This document shows positions 44,653-55,066 of a stretch of 64,000 nt of DNA, in pieces; positions within the stretch are counted from its first letter, which is position 1; the number at the start of each line of letters is the position of its first letter. This stretch comes from Methyloversatilis universalis. Its GTDB lineage: Bacteria > Pseudomonadota > Gammaproteobacteria > Methylococcales > Methylococcaceae. Made by a program: the position numbers and the translations under genes. The notes beneath the pieces were generated by a model. That model made no database searches. It had not been told where the DNA came from and saw only the letters and a list, made by a program, of their open reading frames with translations. The stretch covers positions 124,001 to 188,000 of the forward strand of contig DYIL01000001.1 of NCBI GenBank assembly GCA_020723665.1, in the 5' to 3' direction.

Positions 44653-45264
44653 GTTGCTACCCTCCTCTTACAATGGGGTTGAATCGAGCGCTTCCCCGCC
44701 ATCGGGATGATGAGCGGGTATCGCCCTTTTCCCTTCACAAGAGTCGTGCCGAACTCTGCAAACCCGTGTAAGCCCCAGAAATCCAGGCACTGGATAACAG
44801 GCTGCGGTCAGATGCGCCGCAGATCTCAAGAAAAAGCTGCAACATATGGTGGGTACCGCAAGATATGGCGGGTTACCGCGAGATCTTCATCCGCCAATCA
44901 ACATGCGTTCCGTATGCGTCCGGATGCCCTCGGGCGATGATCGGGTCTTCGGTATCGATCGCGATGGTGTCTCGCCCAGTGGGGCTGGGGCGCGGCTTGG
45001 GGAGGTACGATTAGGGTAAGAAGGCTGTGGCCATCAATAGTGTGGCTGGCGTAACAGGTTGCGGTAGGTTGCGGGTAAAATCAACTTAAGTGCCGTAGGC
45101 CGGGTTGAGGTAGGAAACCCGGCGCTTATGCCACCTTCGCCGGGTTGCCGCAAAGGTCCTAAGGGCGGGTTGGGCAGCACGCTCACCGCCGGCTCAAGCA
45201 TCCGGCTCCCACAGCCGCTTGCGGAAATACTCCCGCCAGCTTTCGGGAAGCGCGGGGGCCCGGC
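44653..45264. other. Intergenic region with duplicated promoter and regulatory repeat
   Basis: About 610 bases. The first 230 repeat the upstream region of the intact beta-propeller gene (42570-42800) at roughly 75-80 percent. Further right, 44980-45075 resembles 46440-46545 and carries the inverted repeat GGCCATCAATAGTGTGGC (45029-45046). No gene is seen. Confidence 0.6.
44736..44752 (-). promoter_or_regulatory. Sigma-54-type promoter of the propeller fragment
   Basis: Identical 17-base element TCGGCACGACTCTTGTG to that at 42653-42669, at the same distance from the start codon. It has survived although the gene behind it is broken. Confidence 0.55.
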
Positions 45265-45834
45265 TCACCCGGCGGAGGAGGTGGCCGCATCGGCCAAGTA
45301 CAAGTGAACGACATCCGCCACCGTGATGCCATGCGGGTCCCGCGCGATCCACTCGACCGGGTCGCCCGCCTCAACTTCGCCCTTGTGAACGACGGCGAGA
45401 TAGAAGCCGGTACGCTCACTGCAAAGGAAATGCTTCACCATATCCGCTCGGCCGAATCGGATGCCGAGCTTGAAGCAGGGCATGCGCGGCTGGGTAACGA
45501 CCAATTCGGCGGAGCCCACGCGCAAACGATCCCCGATACAAACGGAGCTTTCGATGAGGCCTTCCGTGGTGAAGTTCTCGCCGAATGCGCCCCACGACAG
45601 CTCCATTCCGGGAAGTTCCTCGCGCCAGAACGCATAATGCTCGCTCGGATACGCGTAGACCGCTTTTTCCGGGCCACCGTGCACGGACAGATCGGACTGT
45701 CGGTCGCCTTCCAGGTTGAGCTTCCCGACCCGCACGCGGCCCGCTACGGGTGACTTAAAGATGGACGTCAGGATGGTTTTTCCACGCCATTCGACCTCGC
45801 GTGGAAGTCCCACATTGACGGACAGCAGTTTCAT
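45265..45834 (-). CDS. MOSC-domain protein (YiiM-like)
   Basis: A 189-residue MOSC-domain protein, a family that handles molybdenum-cofactor sulfur chemistry or detoxifies N-hydroxylated compounds. Features: VGKLNLEGDRQSDLSVHGGPEKAVYAYPSEHY, GAFGENFTTEGL, and QPRMPCFKLGIRFGR with the conserved Cys. It ends at ADAATSSAG, slightly shorter than YiiM. The ATG at 45834 is chosen; an upstream frame to 45948 exists without a ribosome binding site. Confidence 0.85.
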   Translation of the reverse strand: MKLLSVNVGLPREVEWRGKTILTSIFKSPVAGRVRVGKLNLEGDRQSDLSVHGGPEKAVYAYPSEHYAFWREELPGMELSWGAFGENFTTEGLIESSVCIGDRLRVGSAELVVTQPRMPCFKLGIRFGRADMVKHFLCSERTGFYLAVVHKGEVEAGDPVEWIARDPHGITVADVVHLYLADAATSSAG

Positions 45835-45908
45835 GGGAGAGCCCCGGCCACCCGGCCAGGCCGGTGCGGCGAAACAGTGCTCCGGTCTTGCCCGCCGCCC
45901 AGCCTGCT

Positions 45909-46319
45909 TTAGAGCTCCGAGGCGGCTTTTTCCCGGATCTGTGGCCAATTCGTTTCCGCCTTTTGAATGTATTCATGCGCGTCTGCGGACCATTTCTCAA
46001 GGATCGCCGGATTGAGATTGAAATAAAGCTTCCTGTCCACAATCCGCCAAGAAGCGGGATCGATATCGAACTTCTTTCCCAGGGCCACACCGAAGGCACA
46101 GTAACCGCCGTACTGGGGTGCGTATGCTGCCGGATTCGCGGTGAACGCCACGCGGTTTGCAGGGGTAGCGAACAGGTATTTTCCGCCCGCGTATTCGACG
46201 GAAAGATCAGAACGACCGGGGACTGGCCGTCCCTCCGTGAAATACGCCACGGGATCATAGCCGCGAATCACAACGCCCGTCACGTCCGTGTTGACCTCTG
46301 TCGTCTTGCTGTGAGTCAT
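45909..46319 (-). CDS. YHS-domain protein
   Basis: A 136-residue YHS-domain protein: the pattern VVIRGYDPVAYFTEGRPVPG, SVEYAGGKYLFATPANRVAFTANPAAYAPQYGGYCAFGV and then KLYFNLN is typical of the family, which may bind metal through Tyr, His/Cys and Ser-type residues. GGGAGAA lies before the ATG at 46319. A perfect sigma-54 promoter lies about 75 bases upstream, and the divergent gene encodes a sigma-54 activator. Confidence 0.85.
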   Translation of the reverse strand: MTHSKTTEVNTDVTGVVIRGYDPVAYFTEGRPVPGRSDLSVEYAGGKYLFATPANRVAFTANPAAYAPQYGGYCAFGVALGKKFDIDPASWRIVDRKLYFNLNPAILEKWSADAHEYIQKAETNWPQIREKAASEL

Positions 46320-46390
46320 GGTAGTTCTCCCATTGGATGATGTGTGGTTTAGGGTGGCTCGCGATTTTTCCTCGCGACGCAACTCATATG

Positions 46391-46405
46391 GCAAACGCCG
46401 TGCCA
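46391..46405 (-). promoter_or_regulatory. Consensus sigma-54 promoter of the YHS gene
   Basis: The minus strand reads TGGCACG-GCGT-TTGC, a full match to the -24/-12 consensus. It points at the YHS gene, whose start codon is about 75 bases away. The inverted repeat GCCGTCAATAGTTGTGGC (46494-46511) lies about 90-105 bases upstream, the usual distance of an enhancer site. Confidence 0.8.
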
Positions 46406-46493
46406 GCCTCCAATATCTGCCATAAAAAGCCTTTTATACAATCACTTATGATGTAGCTGCGGGTTGGGGCACGATTGAGGAAGGCAGGCTGCA

Positions 46494-46511
46494 GCCGTCA
46501 ATAGTTGTGGC
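46494..46511. promoter_or_regulatory. Candidate enhancer site (UAS) for the sigma-54 activator
   Basis: GCCGTCAATAGTTGTGGC has arms GCC/GGC and CAA/TTG around TAG. Relatives lie at 45029-45046 and 48595-48612. Two of the three sit about 90-125 bases upstream of a sigma-54 type promoter, on either side of the activator gene. Confidence 0.5.
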
Positions 46512-46666
46512 CGGCCGTTACCGGTTGCGGGTAGAATTATTCGAGCCATCGGCGCATCCGGGAGGTCAAGCACCACACTGAGCAGATCGGGTCGCATGGC
46601 TTAGGCGCTGCCTGCTGAGATGAAGTCGTACGCTCATTCCTTGGGAAAGGACAGGAATCCGCTGCG

Positions 46667-48583
<1,917 letters not shown>

Positions 48584-48594
48584 ATGTCGTAGGT

Positions 48595-48612
48595 CCCGCC
48601 AATAGTTGAGGG
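48595..48612. promoter_or_regulatory. Candidate enhancer site upstream of the STAS gene
   Basis: CCCGCCAATAGTTGAGGG has the same CAA-TAG-TTG core and outer arms (CCC/GGG) as the repeats at 45029 and 46494. It lies about 110-125 bases upstream of the sigma-54-like element in front of the STAS gene. Confidence 0.45.
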
Positions 48613-48721
48613 TGATTGACCGCGCCGAGCACCCCTCAAGGGTTCAGGCTCCCGACCTCGTCTTCGCTGTAACCTCTAAAACCAACGAGTTGTGATGGGG
48701 CTACGCTTGTCGGTGGTCACT

Positions 48722-48737
48722 TGGTACGCCGCTCGCT
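48722..48737 (+). promoter_or_regulatory. Sigma-54-like promoter of the STAS gene
   Basis: TGGTACG-CCGC-TCGC fits the sigma-54 pattern with GG and GC ten bases apart (one mismatch in the -12 box). It lies about 40 bases before the STAS start codon. Confidence 0.5.
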
Positions 48738-48777
48738 CTTTTTCCTTCCGTCTTCTGGAGTACGTTAGGAAGAGAGA

Positions 48778-49056
48778 ATGCTCATGCTTCGGATCACCGC
48801 CCGAGAAAATCCCGGAAACGGGGTCTGCCTGATGCTGGAAGGACGCCTGATTATGATCGTGCCCTGGGTCGAAGAGTTGGAAGCCGTCGTCATGGGAACC
48901 CGTTCAGCGCGTGACAGCGTATGCCTCGATCTCTCCGGCCTCCGCTTCGTGGACGCACGGGGACTCCGTCTGCTTCATCGGCTCGTCGGCGAGGGTGTGA
49001 TTTTGGAAAGGGTTTCCCCGTTCATTCAGGAACTCTTGAGTAGCGGTTTCGAATGA
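48778..49056 (+). CDS. STAS-domain protein
   Basis: A 92-residue single STAS domain (anti-sigma-factor antagonist type). The core VCLDLSGLRFVDARGLRLLHRLVGEGV has Asp-Ala where many family members have the phosphorylatable Ser/Thr (D-S/T-x-G), so phosphorylation control may be lost. Such proteins partner with SpoIIE-type phosphatases, and a truncated one lies 4.7 kb away. GGAAGAG precedes the ATG. Confidence 0.8.
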   Translation: MLMLRITARENPGNGVCLMLEGRLIMIVPWVEELEAVVMGTRSARDSVCLDLSGLRFVDARGLRLLHRLVGEGVILERVSPFIQELLSSGFE

Positions 49057-49180
49057 CAAGGTCAAGAATCGGTGATTTTGCGCTCCCCTCGCGAAGGGTT
49101 TCCCTTTGTTGGGCTGAGCCGAAGACCCGGCCTTGCTCGCTGGATCGGGCTAGAACATTTCCAGGAGAATGCAATCGCGC

Positions 49181-49552
49181 TTAACCGCCTATCCGATACC
49201 CTCGATCCGAGGTGCAGGGATCTTTAGCGCCTTCCAGCCTCACCGCCGTACCGGTGGCAACGACCATAACCATGCCTCCCTTGCCCATCCCCACGAATTC
49301 GTAATCGAGCGAAATCCCCACCACCGCGCTCGCATGGCTTGCCGCGGCCCTCTCCACCAATTGCTCGAGCGCCTCCTGCCGTGCTCTGGCCAATTCCTTC
49401 TCGTAGCCGCGCGTGCGGCCCCCGAAAAGATTTCGTAATCCCGCGGCCCAGTCCTTGAACACGTTGGCGCCGAGGATAGCCTCGCCGCTGACCACGCCCA
49501 AATAGTCCGTCACCTGGTAGCCGTCAATGCCGGCGGTGGTCGTGACAATCAC
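49181..49552 (-). CDS. YbjQ-family protein (DUF74)
   Basis: A 123-residue YbjQ/UPF0145 protein. Family features: VTTTAGIDGYQVTDYLGVVSGEAILGANVFKDW, followed by ARQEALEQLVERAAASHASAVVGISLDYEFVG. Members form pentamers; the function is unknown (sometimes called heavy-metal-binding). A GTG start at 49552 with GGAGG upstream is chosen. It overlaps the upstream gene (GTGA). Confidence 0.85.
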   Translation of the reverse strand: MIVTTTAGIDGYQVTDYLGVVSGEAILGANVFKDWAAGLRNLFGGRTRGYEKELARARQEALEQLVERAAASHASAVVGISLDYEFVGMGKGGMVMVVATGTAVRLEGAKDPCTSDRGYRIGG

Positions 49553-49833
49553 CGAAACCTCCACATCAGGAGGTATGGCATCAGGTCCCTATAAACCCCG
49601 AGGAGTCCGATTTCCAGAATGACGTGAGAGCCGACCCATCCCAGCCGCCAACGTCTTGAGCCGACAGAGTTATGGCCGAAGACCTGCTCCGGCCGCAGGT
49701 AAAAGCGGGCCCAATACCCGCCAACCGCGACGAACGCACTCCCAATCAGAGACAGCCGCGCGATGGCCGGCGTAGGTCTCCGGTTCACGAAAGCCCGCAC
49801 CAAGGCGTGCTTCACCGTGGACTTCGGATGCAT
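49549..49833 (-). CDS. Small predicted membrane protein
   Basis: A 94-residue protein with two hydrophobic stretches (ARLSLIGSAFVAVGGYWARF and VGSHVILEIGLLGVYRDLMPYLL). GGGGAAG lies before the ATG at 49833. Its stop overlaps the YbjQ start, suggesting cotranscription. I do not recognise the family. Confidence 0.5.
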   Translation of the reverse strand: MHPKSTVKHALVRAFVNRRPTPAIARLSLIGSAFVAVGGYWARFYLRPEQVFGHNSVGSRRWRLGWVGSHVILEIGLLGVYRDLMPYLLMWRFR

Positions 49834-49993
49834 CGAATCTTCCCCATAAGAATTACCCGCATAGACCGGGCGCCCCATTATTCCTGCGCAACCTTGGAGA
49901 TGGGTAAGAAAAAGATGGCGAAATGAAGCATCTATTCGAACACCGATGCGCTCGCACATCCGGACAATGGCGGGGAACTTTCAAGGAGCCCCC

Positions 49994-50275
49994 ATGGAAC
50001 CCATCACCCTCCCCAAACACATCGACGACCCGGTCACCCTGCTGGTTTGGAGCGCCGACGAGTTCGTGCCGGCCGCTTTCCTGATGATGCTGGGAATGCT
50101 CATCGGGCAACTGCTGATCATGCTGGTTCTGTCTGTGATCGTGATCAAGGCCTATCGCCGGTTCCGCGACAACCGCCCGGACGGCTATGCCCTGCACGCG
50201 GCCTACTGGATCGGGATGCTGCCGAGCCAAGCCATCACGATTCCCAACCCCTTCATCCGGGAGTTCTATCCGTGA
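49994..50275 (+). CDS. traL: Type IV pilus/conjugation protein TraL
   Basis: A 93-residue inner membrane protein, first of the second tra operon. The family start ITLPKHIDDPVTLLVWSADEF is followed by two hydrophobic segments and a short basic loop. AAGGAG precedes the ATG at 49994. The stop overlaps traE (GTGA). Confidence 0.9.
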   Translation: MEPITLPKHIDDPVTLLVWSADEFVPAAFLMMLGMLIGQLLIMLVLSVIVIKAYRRFRDNRPDGYALHAAYWIGMLPSQAITIPNPFIREFYP

Positions 50276-50877
50276 AGCTCACCCAACTCCTGGAGTCCTG
50301 GAGCCTGGTTCAGGCCGAAAACCGATTGCATCGCGTCGTGCTGGTCGGGCTCGTGATCACCAACGGGATCAGTGCCCTGGCGGCGCTGCGCACCGAACGC
50401 ACCGTCGTGCTGGTCCCGCCGACCCTGACCCAAGAGGTTGAGATCACCCGCAACACGGCCTCCAGCGAACTGAAGGAATCCTGGGGGCTGTACTTGGCGG
50501 AACTCCTGGGCAACGTGACGCCCGCCACCGCCGAATTCATTACCAAGGCCCTCGCTCCGCTTCTGTCCACGGACATCTATCGCGCCGTCATGGACGCCAT
50601 GTCCGAGCAGATCAACGCCCTCAAGATGGATCGCATCGCGACCAGCTTCAAACCCCGGGAGGTCAGCTACGAGAAGGAAACCGACAAGGTCTTCGTCTCG
50701 GGTGAGCTGACCACGCAAGGCCCGAATTCCAAGGCGGAAACCCGCCACCGCACCTACGAGTTCGTGATTTCCACCCGGAATTACCGTCCGCGCCTCGACT
50801 ACATCGACGTCTATCCGGACGAACCCCGCACCGTGGAGCGCCTGAAAGTCCTCAAACAACAGCAGGAACGTCCATGA
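50272..50877 (+). CDS. traE: Conjugal transfer protein TraE
   Basis: A 201-residue TraE, a VirB5/VirB8-region component of the F-type channel. It has one N-terminal membrane segment (RVVLVGLVITNGISALAAL) and a periplasmic domain with VPPTLTQEVEITRNTASSEL and SWGLYLAELLGNVTP. It starts at GTG overlapping the traL stop and ends in an ATGA overlap with traK. Confidence 0.9.
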   Translation: MKLTQLLESWSLVQAENRLHRVVLVGLVITNGISALAALRTERTVVLVPPTLTQEVEITRNTASSELKESWGLYLAELLGNVTPATAEFITKALAPLLSTDIYRAVMDAMSEQINALKMDRIATSFKPREVSYEKETDKVFVSGELTTQGPNSKAETRHRTYEFVISTRNYRPRLDYIDVYPDEPRTVERLKVLKQQQERP

Positions 50878-51767
50878 GCAATCCCGTGAAACGAGAAACC
50901 GCCGCGATTCTGACCCTGTGCGCCCTCGCCGCGGGGGTGCGGGCCGAGCCGGGCGATGCCGTCGGCGTCGAAACCCCCGGTGTACCTGCCAGCGTGTTGA
51001 CCGAAGCGAAACGCGAGTCCGTTGCAGGCGCTACGACACCGCAAACCCTGAAAGTCGTTCCCGGCGTCAACGAAATCATTCCCGTCGCCATCGGCCATCT
51101 GAACCGCATCGTCACCCCGTTCGAATCGCCGCAGGTTCGCACGGTGAGCCAGGCCACGACCCAGATCGAGGGCAACGTGCTCTATGTGGCCACCCCCGAC
51201 GAAACCCCGGTGACGCTTTACATCACACCGGGCGCCACGGAAGAAGTCGCTCTGTCGCTGACCTTGGCGCCCCGGCGCATCCCGCCGCGCGAAATCCGCC
51301 TGACGCTCGACGCCGCCAATTATAAGAAGCTCGGCACCCTGCAAGGCCGGGCCACGGGACCGGGCGGCCAGCTCGGCAATGCCTCTCAGGACTACGTCGC
51401 CCATCTCAAGACGACCTTCCGCGCGCTGGCGCTCATGAGAACGCCCAAGGGCTATGCCCTGCGGGATCCCGCGGCGGCGGAAAGCATCCGCTGCACGCAG
51501 GCAGGACTCCACACCCGGACCGGTCAGGCCCTCGAAGGGCGGGACATGGTGTTGCTGGTGGGCGTGGCCCGGAATACCGGCGCGACCGCCCTCGAGGTCG
51601 ACGAGCGGTCCTGCACCAACGGCGGCGGCGAGGTGCTGGCGGTCGCCGCCTGGCCCAAGGTCCTGCTTGAGCCGGGCGAAGCCACCGAGCTGTACGTCGC
51701 GGTGAGGCGTCCGCGCGATGAAGACACCGCCGCGCGGCCCTCCTTGTTGAGCGGAGTCCATCGATGA
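50874..51767 (+). CDS. traK: Conjugal transfer protein TraK (secretin-like)
   Basis: A 297-residue periplasmic/outer membrane TraK (VirB9-like), which forms the outer core with TraV and TraB. Signal peptide followed by KVVPGVNEIIPVAIGHLNRIVTPFESPQVRTV, the conserved N-terminal domain, and a C-terminal beta domain (GRDMVLLVGVARNTGATALEVDE). Overlaps traB (ATGA). Confidence 0.9.
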   Translation: MSNPVKRETAAILTLCALAAGVRAEPGDAVGVETPGVPASVLTEAKRESVAGATTPQTLKVVPGVNEIIPVAIGHLNRIVTPFESPQVRTVSQATTQIEGNVLYVATPDETPVTLYITPGATEEVALSLTLAPRRIPPREIRLTLDAANYKKLGTLQGRATGPGGQLGNASQDYVAHLKTTFRALALMRTPKGYALRDPAAAESIRCTQAGLHTRTGQALEGRDMVLLVGVARNTGATALEVDERSCTNGGGEVLAVAAWPKVLLEPGEATELYVAVRRPRDEDTAARPSLLSGVHR

Positions 51768-53152
51768 TCCGGAACGTGAAGGACCGCTGGGAGTCCCTCG
51801 GCCCGAACGCCAAACGCATTGCCGTCGTCGGCGGCATCGTGACCGCCTCGCTCGGACTGATCGTCGCGATCTCCCATTTCGCACCGGCTCCGCCGCAGAA
51901 GGCCGATAAGCAAGCCGTGGTGAAACACATCCTGACCGACACGGACCCGCGGTCTCTCGGCATCGATGGGTTGGCCTCCCAGATCAAGACCATGGCGCAG
52001 AAGAACGAAGAACTGATGCGCCGGCTCAGTTCGCTCGAGGAAGACCAAAAAAGATCGAGGCTCTCGGACGAGGAACGACTGAAACGCATGGGCGAGGAGC
52101 AGGCCGTTAGCCACCAGGGGCAAATCGAGTCGCTGAAATCGGAAATCGACCGGTTGCGAAGGACCCAGGAGAGTCCATCAACCGAGAAATCCGATGCCCC
52201 CGCGACACAAGCCGTGCTTCCGCCCGCCGAACGGGAACGGTTACCCAAAAGGCCACCCCCGAAACCGCCCGCCGGCCAGGACCTCGACGCCCTGTTCGCG
52301 CAACCGCCGGCACCGCCTCAATACGGCGGCTCGCCGGGCAGCCCGGGCGGGGGACCGTCCCAAGGTGCCGTTCAGAACAAGGGGCGGTTGGAAATCCGCG
52401 TCATCAAACCGGAATCCCCCAAGGGGGCGGTCGAGGGGCCGGAGGGCAAGGCGCCCGATCATCCAGCCTCCCAGTCCGAGATCTTCATCCCCGCCGGCAG
52501 CATCCTGTCCGGGAATCTCCTGAACGGCCTGGACGCGCCCACCGGAAAAGGCGCCCGCCGGGAGCCGTTCCCGGTGCTGGCGCGCCTGAAGGACGAGGCC
52601 ATCCTCCCCAACCGCTACCGGGCGGACGTGCGCGAGTGCTTCCTGGTCTCCGCCGGCTACGGCGACCTCAGTTCGGAGCGCGCCTACATCCGGGGCGAAT
52701 CCATTTCCTGCGTGCGGGACGATGGCGGAGTGATCGAGGTGCCCATCGACGCCTACGCCGTGGGCGAAGACGGCAAGGTCGGGATCCGCGGCCGGGTCGT
52801 CAGCAAACAAGGCCAGTTGCTGGCCAATGCGCTGCTGGCCGGATTCCTGCGCGGGTTCTCCGACGCTTTCGGCCGCAACCAAACGCAAGTGCTCGCCTTG
52901 GCGGGGCCGGGCGGCGTGGCGACCACTCCGTTTCAGCGGTCGTTCAGCGGCGCCGCTATGGAAGGCGGAACGCTTAAGGGTGCCGGCTACGCCATGGATC
53001 GGCTGGCCCACTACTACATGGACCTGGCCGAGAACCTATTCCCGATCATCGAGGTGGATGCCACCCGCAAGATCGAATTCATCGTCCAGAAGGGGACGCC
53101 GCTCAAGCTCTATGCCGAGAATGATTCACGAAATCGAAATTTAGCACGCTAA
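51764..53152 (+). CDS. traB: Conjugal transfer protein TraB (VirB10-like)
   Basis: A 462-residue VirB10-like scaffold spanning both membranes. N-terminal membrane segment near residues 20-42, coiled coil (about 65-130), Pro-rich stretch (about 140-200), and the C-terminal TrbI/VirB10 beta-barrel with IFIPAGSILSGNLLNGLDAPTG and FLRGFSDAFGRNQTQ. Confidence 0.9.
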   Translation: MIRNVKDRWESLGPNAKRIAVVGGIVTASLGLIVAISHFAPAPPQKADKQAVVKHILTDTDPRSLGIDGLASQIKTMAQKNEELMRRLSSLEEDQKRSRLSDEERLKRMGEEQAVSHQGQIESLKSEIDRLRRTQESPSTEKSDAPATQAVLPPAERERLPKRPPPKPPAGQDLDALFAQPPAPPQYGGSPGSPGGGPSQGAVQNKGRLEIRVIKPESPKGAVEGPEGKAPDHPASQSEIFIPAGSILSGNLLNGLDAPTGKGARREPFPVLARLKDEAILPNRYRADVRECFLVSAGYGDLSSERAYIRGESISCVRDDGGVIEVPIDAYAVGEDGKVGIRGRVVSKQGQLLANALLAGFLRGFSDAFGRNQTQVLALAGPGGVATTPFQRSFSGAAMEGGTLKGAGYAMDRLAHYYMDLAENLFPIIEVDATRKIEFIVQKGTPLKLYAENDSRNRNLAR

Positions 53153-53201
53153 CCGCGTCCGGAATTATCGGTATCTTCTCCCCAACAAAACCGAGGAACA
53201 C

Positions 53202-54017
53202 ATGACATCAAGATCGCTCTCGACCCTCCTGCTTTGCACCCTAACCGGCACTGTCGTGGCCGACACCAGGACAGCTCCAGGCGCCGTCTCGGAAGCGGCG
53301 GACCTGCTGATAAACACTAAGATCGAGGGCATGAAGGCGCTGCCGATCACGGGTCTGCAGATGGTCAAGGCCGGCGGCAAGACCTTCTTCATGTCGAACA
53401 ATGGCCGTTTCGTCCTCACTGGCACCTTGATGGACGTCTGGAACCGGGTGGCCGTGACCGATCTCGATCAGGTCGACCAGATCGCGAGTAGGATCGACCT
53501 GGCCAAGATGAAGCTCAAGATCGACGATCTTGGCCCCGTCACGTACGGAACCGGTAAGGAACAGGTCGTGGTGTTCGTCGATCCGCGCTGCCCATACTGC
53601 GCCAAGGTGCAGAAACAGATGGAGGGGCTCAAGGACCGGTACACCTTCAAGCTGGTTTCCGTCCCTGTATTGGGCCCGGAGTCCCAAAGCCTCGTGACCA
53701 GGATCGGCTGCCTGCTGCAAACCCCGGCCAAGGACAAGGCGCGGGATGCCCTGATGCATCAAACCTACGACGCCCTGCCGGCCGACGTGGACCCGAATTG
53801 CAACCGGGAGCCCGTCCAACGCGCGCTGGTGACGGCCCACATGTTCGGCATCGAGGCCGTGCCCTTCCTGATCGCACCGGACGGCCGCACCTTCAAGGGG
53901 GCGCCCGACAGCCTGGCCGATTGGCTGGCCGACAAACCCGCCAAGGCTCCGACTTCGACCCATCCGTCCGCCCCGAAGGCCGAAAAGCCAGCGCAACAAA
54001 CCGAGGCCGGCCAATGA
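53202..54017 (+). CDS. dsbC: DsbC-like thiol-disulfide isomerase
   Basis: A 271-residue periplasmic disulfide isomerase: signal peptide, N-terminal dimerisation domain (KIEGMKALPITGLQMVKAGGKTFFMSNNGRFVLTGTL) and a thioredoxin domain with the active site CPYC (near residue 130) and cis-Pro AVPFLIAPDG. Probably folds Cys-rich TraN, TraU and TraH. A Pro/Ala tail follows. Placed between traB and traV, unlike SXT, where it follows traA. Overlaps traV. Confidence 0.9.
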   Translation: MTSRSLSTLLLCTLTGTVVADTRTAPGAVSEAADLLINTKIEGMKALPITGLQMVKAGGKTFFMSNNGRFVLTGTLMDVWNRVAVTDLDQVDQIASRIDLAKMKLKIDDLGPVTYGTGKEQVVVFVDPRCPYCAKVQKQMEGLKDRYTFKLVSVPVLGPESQSLVTRIGCLLQTPAKDKARDALMHQTYDALPADVDPNCNREPVQRALVTAHMFGIEAVPFLIAPDGRTFKGAPDSLADWLADKPAKAPTSTHPSAPKAEKPAQQTEAGQ

Positions 54018-54544
54018 TGAGAGGACTTGCCACCATCGTCTTCGCGCTCACGCTGGCCGGCTGCTCGACCACCAAGTATGCATGCAAGGGCATGCCGGAG
54101 GATCCCACCTGTCTGTCGGCCGTGGACGCTTACAAGGCCACGGATAAAGCCAGCACCACGATCCGTCCGACGGACGCCACCGCCCCGACATCCGCATCCA
54201 CGACGCCCCTAGCCACCGCGATTCCGCCGGCCGATCCGGTACCGGCGCCCAAAATCGACGATCCCACGCCGATCCGGACGCCCGCCAAGGTGATGCGCGT
54301 GTGGGTGGCGCCCTGGGAAGACGCCGACGGCGATCTCAATGTCTCGGGCTTCGTGTTCACCGAACTCGAGCCGCGTCGCTGGATGATCGGCAAGCCCTTA
54401 CCGACGATGAGTCCCTCGATCTCGCCGCTCCAGGTCCTGCACCGGACCAAGGAGCTTGGGCGGAAACCGGCGCTCCCTGCGGAAAAAGACCAGGAGACGC
54501 CGATGGCCCCGTTATACGGCGAGCCCGAGGAGGCGGATCACTGA
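54014..54544 (+). CDS. traV: Conjugal transfer lipoprotein TraV
   Basis: A 176-residue outer membrane lipoprotein of the channel core. Lipobox LTLAGC, then the Cys pair YACKGMPEDPTCLS typical of TraV, a Thr/Pro-rich linker, and VMRVWVAPWEDADGDLNVSGFVF. The ATG at 54014 overlaps the dsbC stop. Confidence 0.9.
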   Translation: MMRGLATIVFALTLAGCSTTKYACKGMPEDPTCLSAVDAYKATDKASTTIRPTDATAPTSASTTPLATAIPPADPVPAPKIDDPTPIRTPAKVMRVWVAPWEDADGDLNVSGFVFTELEPRRWMIGKPLPTMSPSISPLQVLHRTKELGRKPALPAEKDQETPMAPLYGEPEEADH

Positions 54545-54669
54545 TTTCACCGGCTGCGTGTTCGCGCAGACCGAGTCCTGGGCGGGCGACCGCCCCAGCA
54601 TCACCGGAAGTCCACCCCTTCCGAGGCCCGGCGGGCAACCGCCTTCTACCTGGAAAAGTGAGATGAAAA

Positions 54670-54987
54670 ATGCCAAATACCATGCCCAATGGCCGCGGCC
54701 TGCTGGTCGCCGCGCTCGCCGCTCTCGCCATGCTGCTGATGCTGGTAGCCACGAACTCCTTCGCGGGGACCGGCGGTTCGACCGAATTCGGGTCCATCTA
54801 CACCATGCTGACCGGCTGGTTGCAGGGCACGCTCGGCCGCATCCTGGCCATCACCTTCGTCGCCGTCGGCCTGGTCGGCGGCGTGGTGCGCGGCAGCATC
54901 ATGGGGTTCGTGCTGGGGATCGCCGCCGGTCTCGGTCTCTACACCGCGCCGACCGTGATCGACGCCATCGTGACCGCGGTCATTTGA
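54670..54987 (+). CDS. traA: Pilin TraA
   Basis: A 105-residue prepilin: long leader (cleavage probably at NSFA-GTGG, leaving about 73 residues), then two hydrophobic helices separated by a short basic loop, as in F-type pilins. It lies in the position of traA in related operons. Confidence 0.8.
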   Translation: MPNTMPNGRGLLVAALAALAMLLMLVATNSFAGTGGSTEFGSIYTMLTGWLQGTLGRILAITFVAVGLVGGVVRGSIMGFVLGIAAGLGLYTAPTVIDAIVTAVI

Positions 54988-55066
54988 TCGGCGAGAACCG
55001 GAGGCTTGGCCCTCCGAGAAACGGCGGGAAACCGTCGACCCTTTATTGATCGTGAGGCGAACCGCC

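Noticed and set aside
46440-46470. GGGGCACGATTGAGG as another sigma-54 promoter
   Set aside because: It lacks the TTGC box at the correct spacing; only the GGCACG half matches.
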